From contig CM036765.1 in NCBI GenBank assembly GCA_020796225.1, positions 34,252,066 through 34,316,065 of the forward strand: a stretch of 64,000 nucleotides of DNA, written 5' to 3'. The position numbers were made by a program, and so were the translations under genes. The notes beneath the pieces are model-generated. The model did not search any database. It worked only from the letters and a program-made list of their open reading frames with translations, and had not been told where the DNA came from. Positions 11,301 to 21,699 of the stretch are shown here, piece by piece. Position 1 is the stretch's first letter. The number at the start of each line of letters is the position of its first letter. The DNA is from Arion vulgaris (lineage: Eukaryota; Mollusca; Gastropoda; Stylommatophora; Arionidae).

Positions 11301-12530
11301 CATCAAGAAAACCCGTTTAGAAGTGAAGATATCAAGAACAAATTGGGTACAACATCAGTGTTGAGCTTCATCAAGAAAACCCGTTTAGAAGTGAAGACAT
11401 CAAGAACAAATTGAGTCCAACATCAGTGTTGAGCTTCATCAAGAAAACCCGTTTAGAAGTGAAGACATCAAGAACAAATTGAGTCAACATCAGTGTTGAG
11501 CTTCATCAAGAAAACTCGTTTAGAAGTGAAGACATCAAGAACAAATTGGGTCCAACATCAGTGTTGAGCTTCATCAAGAAAACCCGTTTAGAAGTGAAGA
11601 TATCAAGAACAAATTGGGTCCAACATCAGTGTTGAGTTTCATCAAGAAAACCCGTTTAGAAGTGAAGACATCAAGAACAAATTGGGTCCAACATCAGTGT
11701 TGAGCTTCATCAAGAAAACTCGTTTAGAAGTGAAGACATCAAGAACAAATTGAGTCCAACATCAGTGTTGAGCTTCATCAAGAAAACCCGTTTAGAAGTG
11801 ACGACATCAAGAACAAATTGAGTCAACATCAGTGTTGAGCTTCATCAAGAAAACCCGTTTAGAAGTGAAGATATCAAGAACAAATTGGGTCCAACATCAG
11901 TGTTGAGCTTCATCAAGAAAACCCGTTTAGAAGTGAAGACATCAAGAACAAATTGGGTACAACATCAGTGTTGAGCTTTATCAAGAAAACCCGTTTAGAA
12001 GTGAAGACATCAAGAACAAATTGGGTACAACGTCAGTGTTGAGCTTCATCAAGAAAACCCGTTTAGAAGTGAAGATATCAAGAACAAATTGGGTACAACA
12101 TCAGTGTTGAGCTTCATCAAGAAAACCCGTTTAGAAGTGAAGATATCAAGAACAAATTAAGTCCAACATCAGTGTTGAGCTTCATCAAGAAAACCCGTTT
12201 AGAAGTGAAAACATCAAGAACAAATTGGGTCCAACATCAGTGTTGAGCTTCATCAAGAAAACGCGTTTAGAACTGAAGACATCAAGAACAAATTGGGTCC
12301 AACATCAGTGTTGAGCTTCATCAAGAAAACCCGTTTAGAGTGAAGACATCAAGAACAAATTGAGTCAACATCAGTGTTGAGCTTCATCAAGAAAACCCGT
12401 TTAGAAGTGAAGACATCAAGAACAAATTGGGTACAACGTCAGTGTTGAGCTTCATCAAGAAAACCCGTTTAGAAGTGAAGATATCAAGAACAAATTGGGT
12501 CCAACATCAGTGTTGAGCTTCATCAAGAAA
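8316..12530. repeat. 68-bp satellite array inside LINE, about 62 copies
   Basis: Tandem array of about 4.2 kb. Unit landmarks: AAGAAAACCCGTTTAGAAG, TGAAGA(T/C)ATCAAGAACAAAT, TGGGT(A/C)CAACATCAGTGTTG, AGCTTCATC. One unit in the LINE frame translates to RNPFRSEDIKNKLGPTSV then LSFIKK, the LINE segment that joins the flanking pieces, so the array is an expansion of LINE coding DNA. Since 68 is not divisible by three, every second junction breaks the frame. Diagnostic variants (GATATC versus GACATC; GGGTAC, GGGTCC, GAGTCC) are clustered in blocks. A few units carry single-base deletions (near 10997, 11213, 12340). Confidence 0.95.
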
Positions 12531-12710
12531 AAGCAAATTAAATGGTTCGGCCACATAACCAGATAACCAACAGATAGTGCACCTCAAAGGGCAATGATAC
12601 TCAGATGCAGTGTATACAGTGCAAAATGTGTTCGAAGCAAAAGTTGGACCACAGAAATAACAGAGGTAGTAAAAGGCACAAGAGCATGTTCTATAGATTT
12701 ATCCTTACCT
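12526..12710 (+). pseudogene. LINE ORF2 tail (right part)
   Basis: Continues the protein left at 8318: FIKKKQIKWFGHITR, a stop codon where relatives have Met (12560s), then PTDSAPQRAMILRCSVYSAK and a further W-T-T-E-I-T-E block. K-W-F-G-H is the standard LINE tail motif. Together with 7943-8318 it shows that the 68-bp array sits within a single LINE copy, not between two elements. Confidence 0.85.
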
Positions 12711-12813
12711 GACGCTGTGAGCAGGAACTGATTAAAGAAAAGAAAAAGGTGAAAAAGAAGAAAGGTATTTAGGACGACTGTCATAGGAACAAGGTTCCAT
12801 AAGGCACGTACTA

Positions 12814-13072
12814 CAGGGTGTTCAAGATAATAGCAGCCTGTGAATGGAGTCAATCTGGCATATATGTATGAAAATGAGAAGGCTCAGTTATGACGTAGTA
12901 TAGGTCAAGGTTATGTGACGGTATGTAATTGTAGTGCGGAAAGGGGTGATGAACAAATGTGACGTAAAACGAGCTAGTCAGAACCGGTTTAAATAGTACA
13001 TAAACATAACGTGATAGATTATCTGGCAACTTTCGATTTGTCAATGGGGCTGCTTTAATCTTGAACACCCTG
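12814..13072. mobile_element. mariner-type MITE with TA target duplication
   Basis: A 259-bp non-autonomous element. The left end CAGGGTGTTCAAGATAATAG and the inverted right end (reverse complement CAGGGTGTTCAAGATTAAAG) form terminal inverted repeats of about 25 bp, continuing with CAGCC on both sides. The element is flanked by TA on each side (12812-12813 and 13073-13074), the target duplication of the Tc1/mariner superfamily. No transposase is encoded; a 72-codon minus-strand frame spans it but is not recognised. Confidence 0.85.
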
Positions 13073-13074
13073 TA

Positions 13075-13985
13075 TTAAATGAATACGTCAACGTGTTTCA
13101 AAGCTCTGTGATGGTGACATTGATTGTGTTTGTTATAGATATCTCTACAGATACATACACTACAGTCTTCTCTTGGGTTATTGTTTATAAACAAGAAAAC
13201 AAACTGTTCTTGATACCTAAGCTGATGTAGTAGTAGATTTGTACACTACTAATATTCTTCTTCTATATTCTAGGTCAACGCACCAACTTGCATCTTTGTC
13301 TATCCTATTATGCTGCTTCTTTTACTATATCCTTGTATCCTTGTTTATTATTCTTGGTCACGATATCAGCTTGTAATCTGGTATACTACTTATATGCTTG
13401 CTATTTTTCTTGTCGTTTCAGGCCTGTGATCGTTATGCTTCCTACTCATTCGTCTATTAATACTTAATCTTATCGTTCATACCTATCAATCTGAACATTC
13501 ATATCCACACAATCTCCCTCTGTCTTACCCAAGTCTGTCATATCCACACATTCTCCCTCTGTCTTACCCAAGTCTGTATCAATTTAAATATATTTATTTA
13601 AATCTTTTTTTCCCCAAAGAATACATTATTACAAATAACATAAACACAACAACAAAATTAATATATATAAACAAACATTTAACACATAAAATAATGTCTC
13701 TAACTTAAGTAATTTCTAAGTAATTTTCCTATATACATTATTCTCTACACAAACGTATCTATAGGCCAACCATAACTTATCTCCACTGGAAGTAAGACAC
13801 AACTTGATTTGGCCTCGCTGGAGAGTCTCAAAACTATCTCTTCGATGATGATGGAAACTTTAAAGTCATTGGGAGACGGTTGTCTCAGATCGATGGTATA
13901 AGTCTATGTTCTCTATATGGGTGGATTATTTGGTGAGGTTGAAGACTTCGGAGTGAGTAGGAGACGGTTGTCCCTGACTATAACA
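13075..13985. other. Unassigned, small duplications
   Basis: AT-rich. Contains a perfect-to-near-perfect 39-bp tandem duplication at 13500-13538 and 13539-13577 (CATATCCACAC-A/T-TCTCCC start) and a stretch of ACA/ATA-rich low complexity near 13620-13690. No gene supported. Confidence 0.5.
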
Positions 13986-13989
13986 TAAA

Positions 13990-14545
13990 TGTCTTCTGTG
14001 ATCAGATTTCTAGCCTCTGTGATCAGACTTATAGCCTCTGTGATTAGACGTATAGCCTCTGTGATTAGACGTATAGCCTCTGTGATTAGACGCTATAGCC
14101 TCTGTGATTGGGACCTATAGCCTCTGTGATTAGACGTATAGACCTCTGTGATTAGACTTATAGCCTCTGTGATTAGACTTATCGCCTCTGTGATTAGAAT
14201 TCTCTCTGACGGACACTAGGTATCTATGTCTCTGTGACTGTCTCAGACCTGTCGCTGAGTCTCTGTATTCTATCTCTGATCTGATGTCTGCTGACGAATA
14301 TTAACTGTTAAGGTCTAACTCGTTTAGACAACCCCTGATGATGATCACACAGCACCCAACGTTCTAGTAACTGCGATTAGACTTGATAGCCTCTGTGCAG
14401 TCGAGACTTATAGCCTCCGTGATCAGACTTATACCGCACTACCGTGATCAGGACTTCTCTCTGACGGTCGCTGGTATCTATGTCTCTGTGACTGTCTCAG
14501 ACCTGTCGCTGGGCCTGTCTCTGCGTATGTCTCCGTCTGATGTAG
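13990..14545. repeat. 21-bp repeat plus larger duplication
   Basis: Ten or so imperfect copies of a unit built on TATAGCCTCTGTGATTAGAC between 13990 and 14215, with two more at 14365-14440. A larger block with TCTCTCTGACGG, GGTATCTATGTCTCTGTGAC and TCTCAGACCTGTCGCTG occurs twice (about 14200-14260 and 14450-14515), so the 21-bp array and its flank were duplicated together. The pyrimidine-rich CTCTGT context continues to 14631 and resumes at 18771, on the other side of a LINE insertion. Confidence 0.8.
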
Positions 14546-15099
14546 ACTGCACTTCCTGACTAGTTGAATCTTATCGTAACTGTTTCTGTCTCAGACTACC
14601 CTCTCTGACTGTCCCTGTGTCTGTCTCTGCCTTTTTTATTTTTTTTATTGTACATCTATGTGAGAATCAAACCTGATTCTCAACTTTTATTTTTGTTATT
14701 TATTTATTTTAATATCTCATCAATGTTCCCAAAAAATAGTACATACTTTAAATTATCAACAGAAAATCCTGAAAGAAAACCAAAATTCAAAACGCATAAC
14801 AATGCACATAACTGTAAAATATACATACTAACTAATATTGTCAATCTTCACTAAGTGATATCTAATAACTCGACATACTACTGCTAAAATGTTCACAGTT
14901 CAACTATACCTTGCTTACGATGTCCTTAGACACGTCAGCAGCACCATGCACTTCACCGATCACAAAGCGGTAGCCGTCAGCAAATGAACGAAAACCAAAT
15001 GAAACTACACACAAAGATCACCACGGAAATTCAACGATACTTACTCCAGAATAAACACCTTCATCAAAACTAACACAAAATGCTAACAGATTACAGTGC

Positions 15100-15690
15100 G
15101 AAGAAGCTCCAACAGAAGACCTAGCAAAACTACTAGTGGACATGCTAGCACCAACAGAAGACCTAGCAGCACACTACTGGGACATGCAGCACCAACAGAA
15201 AGAACCTAGGCAAACTACTGGGACATGTCTAGCACCAACAGAAGATCTAGCAAACTACTTGACATGCTAGCACCAACAATAGAAGACCTAGCAAACTACT
15301 GGGACATGCTGAGCACCAACAAAGATCTAACAGAACACTGGACATGCTAGCACCAACAGAAGATCTAGCAAACTACTGGGACATGCTAGCACCAACAGAA
15401 GATCTAGCAAACTACTTGGACATGCTAGCACCAACAGAAGACCTAGCAAACTACTGGGACATGCTATCACCAACAGAAGATCTAGCAAACTGGGACATGC
15501 TACAACAGAAGACCTAAACTACTGGGACATGCTAGCACCAACAGAAGACCTAGCAAACTACTGGGACATGCTAGCACCAACAGAAGACCTAGCAAACTAC
15601 TGGGACATGCTAGCACCAACAGAAGACCTAGCAAACTACTGGGACATGCTAGCACCAACAAAAGACCTAGCAAACTACTGGGACATGCTA
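15100..15690 (+). repeat. 39-bp expansion in LINE linker, about 15 copies
   Basis: Unit includes ACATGCTAGCACCAACAG, AAGACCTAGCAAACTACTGG. In the LINE frame it encodes the 13-residue period MLAPTEDLANYWD. The 5' copies (15100-15500) are riddled with small indels, while the last four or five (15529-15690) are nearly identical and in frame, so the array is younger or better homogenised at its 3' side. The last unit runs into KNTVREVTQISASQ, the normal LINE linker. Confidence 0.9.
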
Positions 15691-15728
15691 AAGAACACAG
15701 TTAGAGAAGTTACTCAAATCTCCGCATC

Positions 15729-15885
15729 ACAGCTACACAAACAGTCCAACAGACAGCTACACAAACAGTCCAACAGACAGCTACACAAACAGTCCAACAG
15801 ACAGCTACACAAACAGTCCAACAGACAGCTACACAAACAGTCCAACAGACAGCTACACAAACAGTCAACAGACAGCTACAAAACA
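15729..15885 (+). repeat. 24-bp expansion in LINE linker, 6 copies
   Basis: Unit CAGCTACACAAACAGTCCAA plus CAGA, giving the 8-residue period QLHKQSNR in the same frame as the preceding 39-bp array. One further diverged copy, CAGCTACACAAACA, lies at about 15996. Confidence 0.9.
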
Positions 15886-16354
15886 GTCATAGAAGAAGCT
15901 AAGACTAGGAACTTATAGACAGACAAGCACCACAACACATATGCAAAAGAAGACTAAACAAACATAACATACATCAATCAAGTGCCCAACTAAGGACAGC
16001 TACACAAACACCAGATTAGACAGTACAGCTCAAGAAACACCCAACAAACAAATGCTAGCAGTAGAGCAAAATATACCAAAAAAACCAGACAAATAAAAGA
16101 AATCATCAACGAAAAAGGAGAGACAATAACAGACATTCAAGAAATAGCCAACAAATTTAAACAATTCTACAAACATCTATACACCCCGGAAGAAACACCA
16201 CATCAGCAAGAAAACCATCAGACACACGTCAAGAAACTAACCGACCAAGACAAGCACACACTAGACCAACCACTTACACTGACAAACCTAAAAGCAGCCC
16301 TAGATACGCTGCAAGAAAACAAGACACCAGGACCAGACAGTTTAACACGGTTTC

Positions 16355-16625
16355 ACAAAAATTCTTCCACATAGTAGGACCACTTTTTCTGAGAGTGCTA
16401 GAGGAAGCACTACAACGACAGAAACTTCCACATAGTAGGACCACTTTTTCTGAGAGTGCTAGAGGAAGCACTACAACGACAGAAACTTCCACATAGTAGG
16501 ACCACTTTTTCTGAGAGTGCTAGAGGAAGCACTACAACGACAGAAACTTTTTTTCTGAGAGTGCTAGAGGAAGCACTACAACGACAGAAACTTCCACATA
16601 GTTAGACCACATTTCTCTGAGAGTG
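16355..16625 (+). repeat. 61-bp expansion before RT domain, about 4 copies
   Basis: Unit begins CTTCCACATAGTAGGACC and contains CTGAGAGTGCTAGAGGAAGC and ACTACAACGACAGAAA. It encodes HIVGPLFLRVLEEALQRQK in the LINE frame, the linker between the 'P-G-P-D' motif (16330s) and the next RT block. A unit of 61 changes frame at each copy. It is followed at 16659-16744 by three copies of a 28-bp unit (TAAACCAAGCATACATTACA start), which again derives from the LINE's own Q-A-Y-I-T-L-I-P segment. Confidence 0.9.
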
Positions 16626-16768
16626 CTAAGGAAGCACTCACATTACAACTCCACACGTCTAAACCAAGCATACATTACACTCATACCTAAACCAAGCATA
16701 CATTACACTCATACCTAAACCAAGCATACATTACACTCATACCAAAAGGCGCTGCTGACAAGACACAA

Positions 16769-17300
16769 ATGAAAAACCACAGACCAATATCTCTACTCAA
16801 CACAGACTACAAAATACTAACCAAGGCACTAATGCTGAAACTTGCTCCCTTTATGCACACTCTAGTCCACACGGACCAACAATGCAGCATACAGAACAGA
16901 AGCATCATCAAACACACACACTTAATACGAGACATAATACAATACACACATGAAAAAGACACACAATCAGCAATACTGTCCCTGGACCAGGAGAAAGCCT
17001 TCAATAGAGTGTCCCACGACTTCCTCCACAAAACGATTCAACGAAACAACATCGGTTCCGGCTATGCGAACTGGATAGAATTGATTTACAAAGAACCAGA
17101 AAGCACATTACTCATAAACCACACGTTAACAGAACTGATACCGATAAAGAGAGCGGTAAGACAGGGATGCCCTCTCTCCCCCCTGTTGTACGTACTAGTG
17201 CTAGAACCAGTCCTAGAAGAAATACGAGGAGACCCGGACATCCAAGGAACTTTTCTCCTTGGCCTAGGAGACAAAAACTAATAGCATACGAGATGACACA
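16769..17300 (+). pseudogene. LINE reverse transcriptase domain (broken)
   Basis: RNA-templated DNA polymerase core of the LINE at 14632-18770. Visible blocks: KNHRPISLLNTDYKILTK (residues 2-19 of the 170-codon frame), motif A LDQEKAFNRVSHDF with its catalytic Asp (residue 73) kept but the second Asp changed to Asn (residue 79), and motif B RQGCPLSPLLYVLVLEP (131-147). The open frame ends at 17281. Just beyond, TAC-G-AGATGAC at 17287-17297 is the catalytic Y-x-D-D box with one base missing, preceded by another 1-base shift. The enzyme cannot be made. Motif A/B wording fits the Tx1 branch of the L1 group. Confidence 0.9.
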
Positions 17301-17405
17301 ATATTTTTCCCATCCAAAAACTCATCCATAAAAAAAATCCTGCAAACCTTTCAAAAATATAGCACAGAAAGTGGATCCAAAGTAAACATACAAAAATCAC
17401 AAATA

Positions 17406-18565
17406 ATGGGCATAGGAAAATGGAAAAACAAAACGGATTTTCCTTTCAATTTAACACAAGTAAATAAAATGAAACTATACGGTATTCACTACCTCAACTC
17501 ACCCCTAAAAACAAACAAAGAAATATGGCACAACATCACCACAGAGATCAAAGACCGCCTACAACTATACAGATACAAAACCATCACCATCTTTGGTAGA
17601 AGCACTGTAGTTAACACCTACATCACTCCTAGATTATTATACACATCAAACGTTTTCCACCCACCACCACAAGTGCTAACAGAAATAAACAAAAATATCA
17701 GGAAATTTATTTTCCAAAATACAATACACCTATCAAAACAAAGCATTAATACAACACAAAGACAGAGGAGGAATATCCCTACAAGACATACAAACCAGAA
17801 TACAGGCACAAAGAATAAAATACGTAGGAGAAATCATTAAAAAACCAAATGAATACCCACTAGCTCTCTACTACATAGGCCTCAGACTATCCTCACTACA
17901 CACAGTAAACAACATGACACCGCACCACTTCGGAACACTACCCGACTTTTACAAACAGTGCATACAAAGCATACAAGGAAACGAGAAAACAATACAAAAT
18001 CCCACAAAGACAATCTACAGACACCTAGTCACAAGACAGGAACCTCCGATACACAATAGAATTAAACGAGGTTACACCCACTTTATAACAGACTACTCAA
18101 ACATCTTTAGAAACCTACACAGAACAGAAACATCAACCAAAGCAAAAGAGGTAACGTACAGACTACTCTTCAGCATAACACCAGTAGCATACAGAAGAAC
18201 ACACAAATCACAACAACCAAATGCCACTCTGCAGACAAAACAAACAAGAAACATAAGACCACATTTTCTTCCACTGCAGCACAATATCACTAGCACTAAA
18301 GTCATTGCAACAAACAATAGTCGGCAACGCAACAAACAAAGTAAACATGTACAAAGCAATCATGCTAAACACAATCCCACACACAAACAAAAATTCACAC
18401 AAAACAAATTTCACACTGCTAGCAGAATTCAGATACCTCATCTGGATATGCAGAAACAAAGCAAAACACGAACAACAACGATACAACGCAGGAATTTTCA
18501 AACATATATATGACCAGAAAGCAGCACACATAACACAAAGAGCAGCTGACACACAAACACACTGA
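17406..18565 (+). pseudogene. LINE C-terminal region
   Basis: Post-RT part of the same LINE in at least three frames: 17406-17730 (PFNLTQVNKMKLYGIHYLNS, then EIKDRLQLYRYKTITIFGR and 'V-N-T-Y-I-T-P-R-L-L-Y'), 17760-18060 (GGISLQDIQTRIQAQRIKY after a frameshift), and 17914-18565. Near 18226-18282 one frame reads MPLCRQNKQET, a stop, then DHIFFHCS, matching the C-x2-C / H-x4-C zinc-knuckle seen at the end of Tx1/L1 proteins, with the first Cys apparently lost. The region ends in AADTQTH at a stop. Confidence 0.8.
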
Positions 18566-18732
18566 GTGAATGAGAAGAGAGAATGCGGGGATTTGTAACA
18601 CCTCTAAAACTGAGAATACCAAAGAAAACATCACCAAGTAATAAGAATGAAAGAAAATCATTTTACACTTCCATAATGTATTTTCATAAAATGTTGTAAC
18701 TCATCCCATGACAAACCTGCACACATAGAAAC

Positions 18733-18738
<6 letters not shown>

Positions 18739-18767
<29 letters not shown>
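18739..18767. repeat. (TA)n at LINE 3' end
   Basis: Simple repeat of about 14 TA units directly before the right-hand putative target duplication of the LINE. Confidence 0.9.
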
Positions 18768-18773
<6 letters not shown>

Positions 18774-18784
18774 CTGTCTCTGCC

Positions 18785-19334
18785 CCTCTGAATGCTCTGT
18801 GATCTGTTCTCGAATCTCAAAAATCCATTCTATTTATCATATGGCATTTGTTTTTGTTTCCAATCGGTCATTAACCTGTAAAAACTCCCACGGTCGAATC
18901 TACTAGTTGCAGGTTGGAAAAACACAGTGGAATTGGTATTCTGACCGGACAATCACCTAAGCGTTTGTTAAAAGAATATAATTAACCTAAACTTGGCTGC
19001 AGGGGAAAAAAACAGAGTAAAAGTTCAAACTCCCAGTTAAGAACAACCCTTGCTAATATATCTAGTCTGTTATTGTACGCTCACAGACTTGGTATACGGT
19101 TATCCTTTGTTCTGTTGTCAATACATGTTATAGTTGGAGCTTATGACTAAAGTAAACCAAGGGGGAAAACCTGGTACCCTATTTCACTATATGCATGATC
19201 TGACATTTACTGAGATTCAACTTATTGGTTCCAACAATCATCGATATGCAATGAGATTTTTAGCTATCCGATCAAATCTTCAACTATTCTATCCTATCTT
19301 CAGACTTGACCGTTCTTCAAGGAACCATGGACGG
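18785..19334. other. Unassigned
   Basis: The first 40 bp resume the CTCTGTGATC-type sequence interrupted by the LINE. Beyond that no gene or repeat is supported; a 69-codon open frame at 19134-19343 has no recognised content. Confidence 0.35.
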
Positions 19335-19450
19335 AACACGTAAAAACAAAATACAGTAGTTGTACAAAGAACAAAAACAATATACAACAACGTTTTGATC
19401 AAAAGGGCTTTATCATGTAAAGGATACAACAGAAGTGTCGAAATTCAGAC
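19335..19450 (-). repeat. Single arm of the foldback repeat family
   Basis: Matches the arms of the inverted repeats at 27085, 35695 and 39480: ACACGTAAAAACAAAATACAG, then ACAAAGAACAAAAACAATAT, then ACGTTTTGATCAAAAGGGCT and TTTATCATGTAAAGGATACA. Here I see only one arm, with no inverted partner within the next kilobase. Confidence 0.65.
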
Positions 19451-20519
19451 TTTATATACGGCATAAATAACATATACTTTATTCTTAAGGACCCTACGAA
19501 CTAAAAAATAATAGTGTACATAAGAAAAAAGGCAATATACAGACTAAAGGGTTGAAAGATAAGCAAGTGAAAATTAGACTTGTATTCGGATAAATAACAG
19601 ACATCATGTTGAATAATAGCTCTATACTGAAAATATGTACCATAGAGAGAAAAGGCGATAGACAGACATAAATGGGTTGACTAGAAGGGTGGACAGGACA
19701 GTATAAACAGCATGTAGAAGAAAGTTAGGAGGCATACCCTGACAATGATGACATGTGGATCATCCTCATCAGTGCCCCCACTCCCCTCTCCCACCTTTCA
19801 CAATATCCTTGATAAAAGATGACAAATAACTATCACTAAAGCTTTATATAGCCAGGCCTGCTCTATTAATCCGACATCCTGTTTGCTATTGATCTATTCT
19901 AAATAGACTTAACATCGTTTTCAGAGCTGAATTGGGACAAACTGGGATATCACGTAACGTATGAAAAGTCTCTGAGGTCCCTGTGGCTAAGTAGTACTAA
20001 GATAGGGTTCACTGTGCCATTCCCATTACAAGATTGGCTGCTGGTCATGACTAGTTTTTCTATACTTTAAGTATGTCTCCAAATGTTCAAAGAAATATGA
20101 TCATTATGTATTGAGTCACTGAGCCTGTACGATGGATGGCATTGTTCATGTCAAGGATGCATATATGTGGTTATTGTCCTCCCGTCTATCAGTTTCATTC
20201 TAACTCCTTTTTAGTCATAGAAAGTGCATTCATATAGCTCAACAGGACACACATTTGAACATATCGATCACTGGTAGGATTTTTCAAAAAGAAAACTTCA
20301 TTTTCTGGTACCACATCCTTTAAGCTACACTCAGGCATGGTGTCAGAGCTGATTAGTCAAGTGGAATACCGTCATAACTGGCTAATGTTGTCATAATATT
20401 ACCAAAAGGACAGCTGTCTGTTAGTTACAAATTTGTGGCTTAAAAATGAGTTGACGTTATTGCTCAACCGGAAATTGCACATTTGGTGTGTAATCGTCCT
20501 TGTCATCACTAGTAAGTCA
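19451..20519. other. Unassigned
   Basis: About 1.07 kb without a recognised gene or repeat; short frames only. Confidence 0.35.
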
Positions 20520-20524
20520 AACTG

Positions 20525-20785
20525 GAGGTTCGTCCGAGTGGTTACCGAGGCCCAAATTTGGGGTGTAAAGAATAGAACCACTGTTACCTGCCATGCATGT
20601 CGTAAGAGGCGACTAAGAGGCTGAAATCGGATACATGTGTCCTAAACGTGTAGAAGTCTATGTGTTTAGGGCCTACAAACAATGTCAAGTATACACGTTC
20701 TTGGCAAGATCAAACATATCACAAGAGTGATTAAAATTGGTCGTAAAGAACAAACGCAAAGAAGAAGAAGAAGAAGAAACTGGAG
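20525..20785 (+). repeat. SINE-C, divergent subfamily
   Basis: Shares GTAAAGAATAGAACCACTG, CATGCATGTCGTAAGAGGCG and AATCGGAT with SINE-C, then a different 3' half (GTTCTTGGCAAGATCAAACA, GTGATTAAAATTGGTCG) and ends in a (GAA)n tail at 20760-20778. The partial copy at 47070-47187 has the same 3' half, so this is a real subfamily. Confidence 0.7.
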
Positions 20786-21594
20786 GTTATACATTTTGTT
20801 TTTAATCAGTTCTTGCAACCATTAGTAAGTACAACTGAAGTAGACATTTGGTGTGTAATGGCTTGTTCCAAACAGTCAGACAACAAATATTATTGATCAC
20901 ATATTGTTTTCACCCCTATTTTCATACTGGCAGTGAAATGTGGACAATACCAGGCAGTATTTGATGTGCTCGCTCAGCTGGTATTATTGACCGGTCACGT
21001 TACCGCCGGTCATATGAGATCATGACCTCGTGATAACTCCTGGTTTCCCCATAAGCTATGTGTATCTGTATGTTTTGTAAGGTCACTGTTCACTTCTTCT
21101 GTCTCGCTGGGGCAATCAGTTATGATTCTCGATTTATGATTACTATAGCACTTAACTCGTAAAACAGTCTAGAATATAGACTAACATATAGAATGTAGAT
21201 TAACATAGTCTAGAATAATGATAATAATAATAATGGTTTCAGTGGAGTACCGAATTATGAAAACGAAAACATGGGACCTGATTAATAACTGTCTATCACA
21301 AACAATGATGACAACAGTCTCAAACCTGCGTTGTTGCACTTCTCTGGTGTGTTCGGTGGGCACTGTATTATCCAGTTCTGGAACACAATCCCCTATCAAA
21401 GGTGGGGCTTACATAATCAAGACTGGACATGTAGGTGTTGTGTATTTTGTCTTTTCGCGCAGCGCGCTTCCTCTGCGTCTCAACAGGACGATGATTCTCA
21501 GGTATGCGAGCTCCCATTTTGTTGTTACAGCGCTACAGTTGGCGATCTTGATCAAGAAATTCCCAGAAAGTTGTGTCTATATGGAAGCATTTCA
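20786..21594. other. Unassigned
   Basis: No gene supported. Includes a short (AAT)n stretch at about 21217-21232. Confidence 0.35.
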
Positions 21595-21698
21595 GAGCCA
21601 TTCACGGTGTTCGTGGCACCGAACCGAAGGGTTACGATGTCCATGACACTGAGCCGAAGAGCTGAAAGCTCAAGTGCTTCTGGATGGGTTAAAAACAA
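21595..21698 (+). repeat. SINE-A 3' fragment
   Basis: Carries the SINE-A core (GTGTTCGTGGCACCGAACCG, then ATGTCCATGACACTGAGCCG) and the GCTTCTGGAT end, but no tRNA head. It abuts a minus-strand LINE and is therefore a 5'-truncated insertion near the LINE tail. Confidence 0.75.
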
Positions 21699-21699
21699 A

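Larger units (their letters stand above)
14632..18770 (+). mobile_element. Tx1/L1-like LINE, expanded and inactivated
   Basis: Non-LTR retrotransposon of about 4.1 kb. Bounds come from a 14-bp repeat, TGTCTGTCTCTGCC, at 14618-14631 and 18771-18784, a plausible target-site duplication, though the context is low complexity. In order: endonuclease C-terminal FTDHKAV (about 14955), linker swollen by 39- and 24-bp repeats, pre-RT region (16060-16350), a 61-bp expansion, reverse transcriptase (16769-17300), C-terminal region (17406-18560) with a C-x(n)-H-x4-C knuckle near 18226-18282, 3' end with (TA)n. The 5' half (ORF1, most of the endonuclease) is missing. Multiple stops and frameshifts make it dead. 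Confidence 0.85.
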
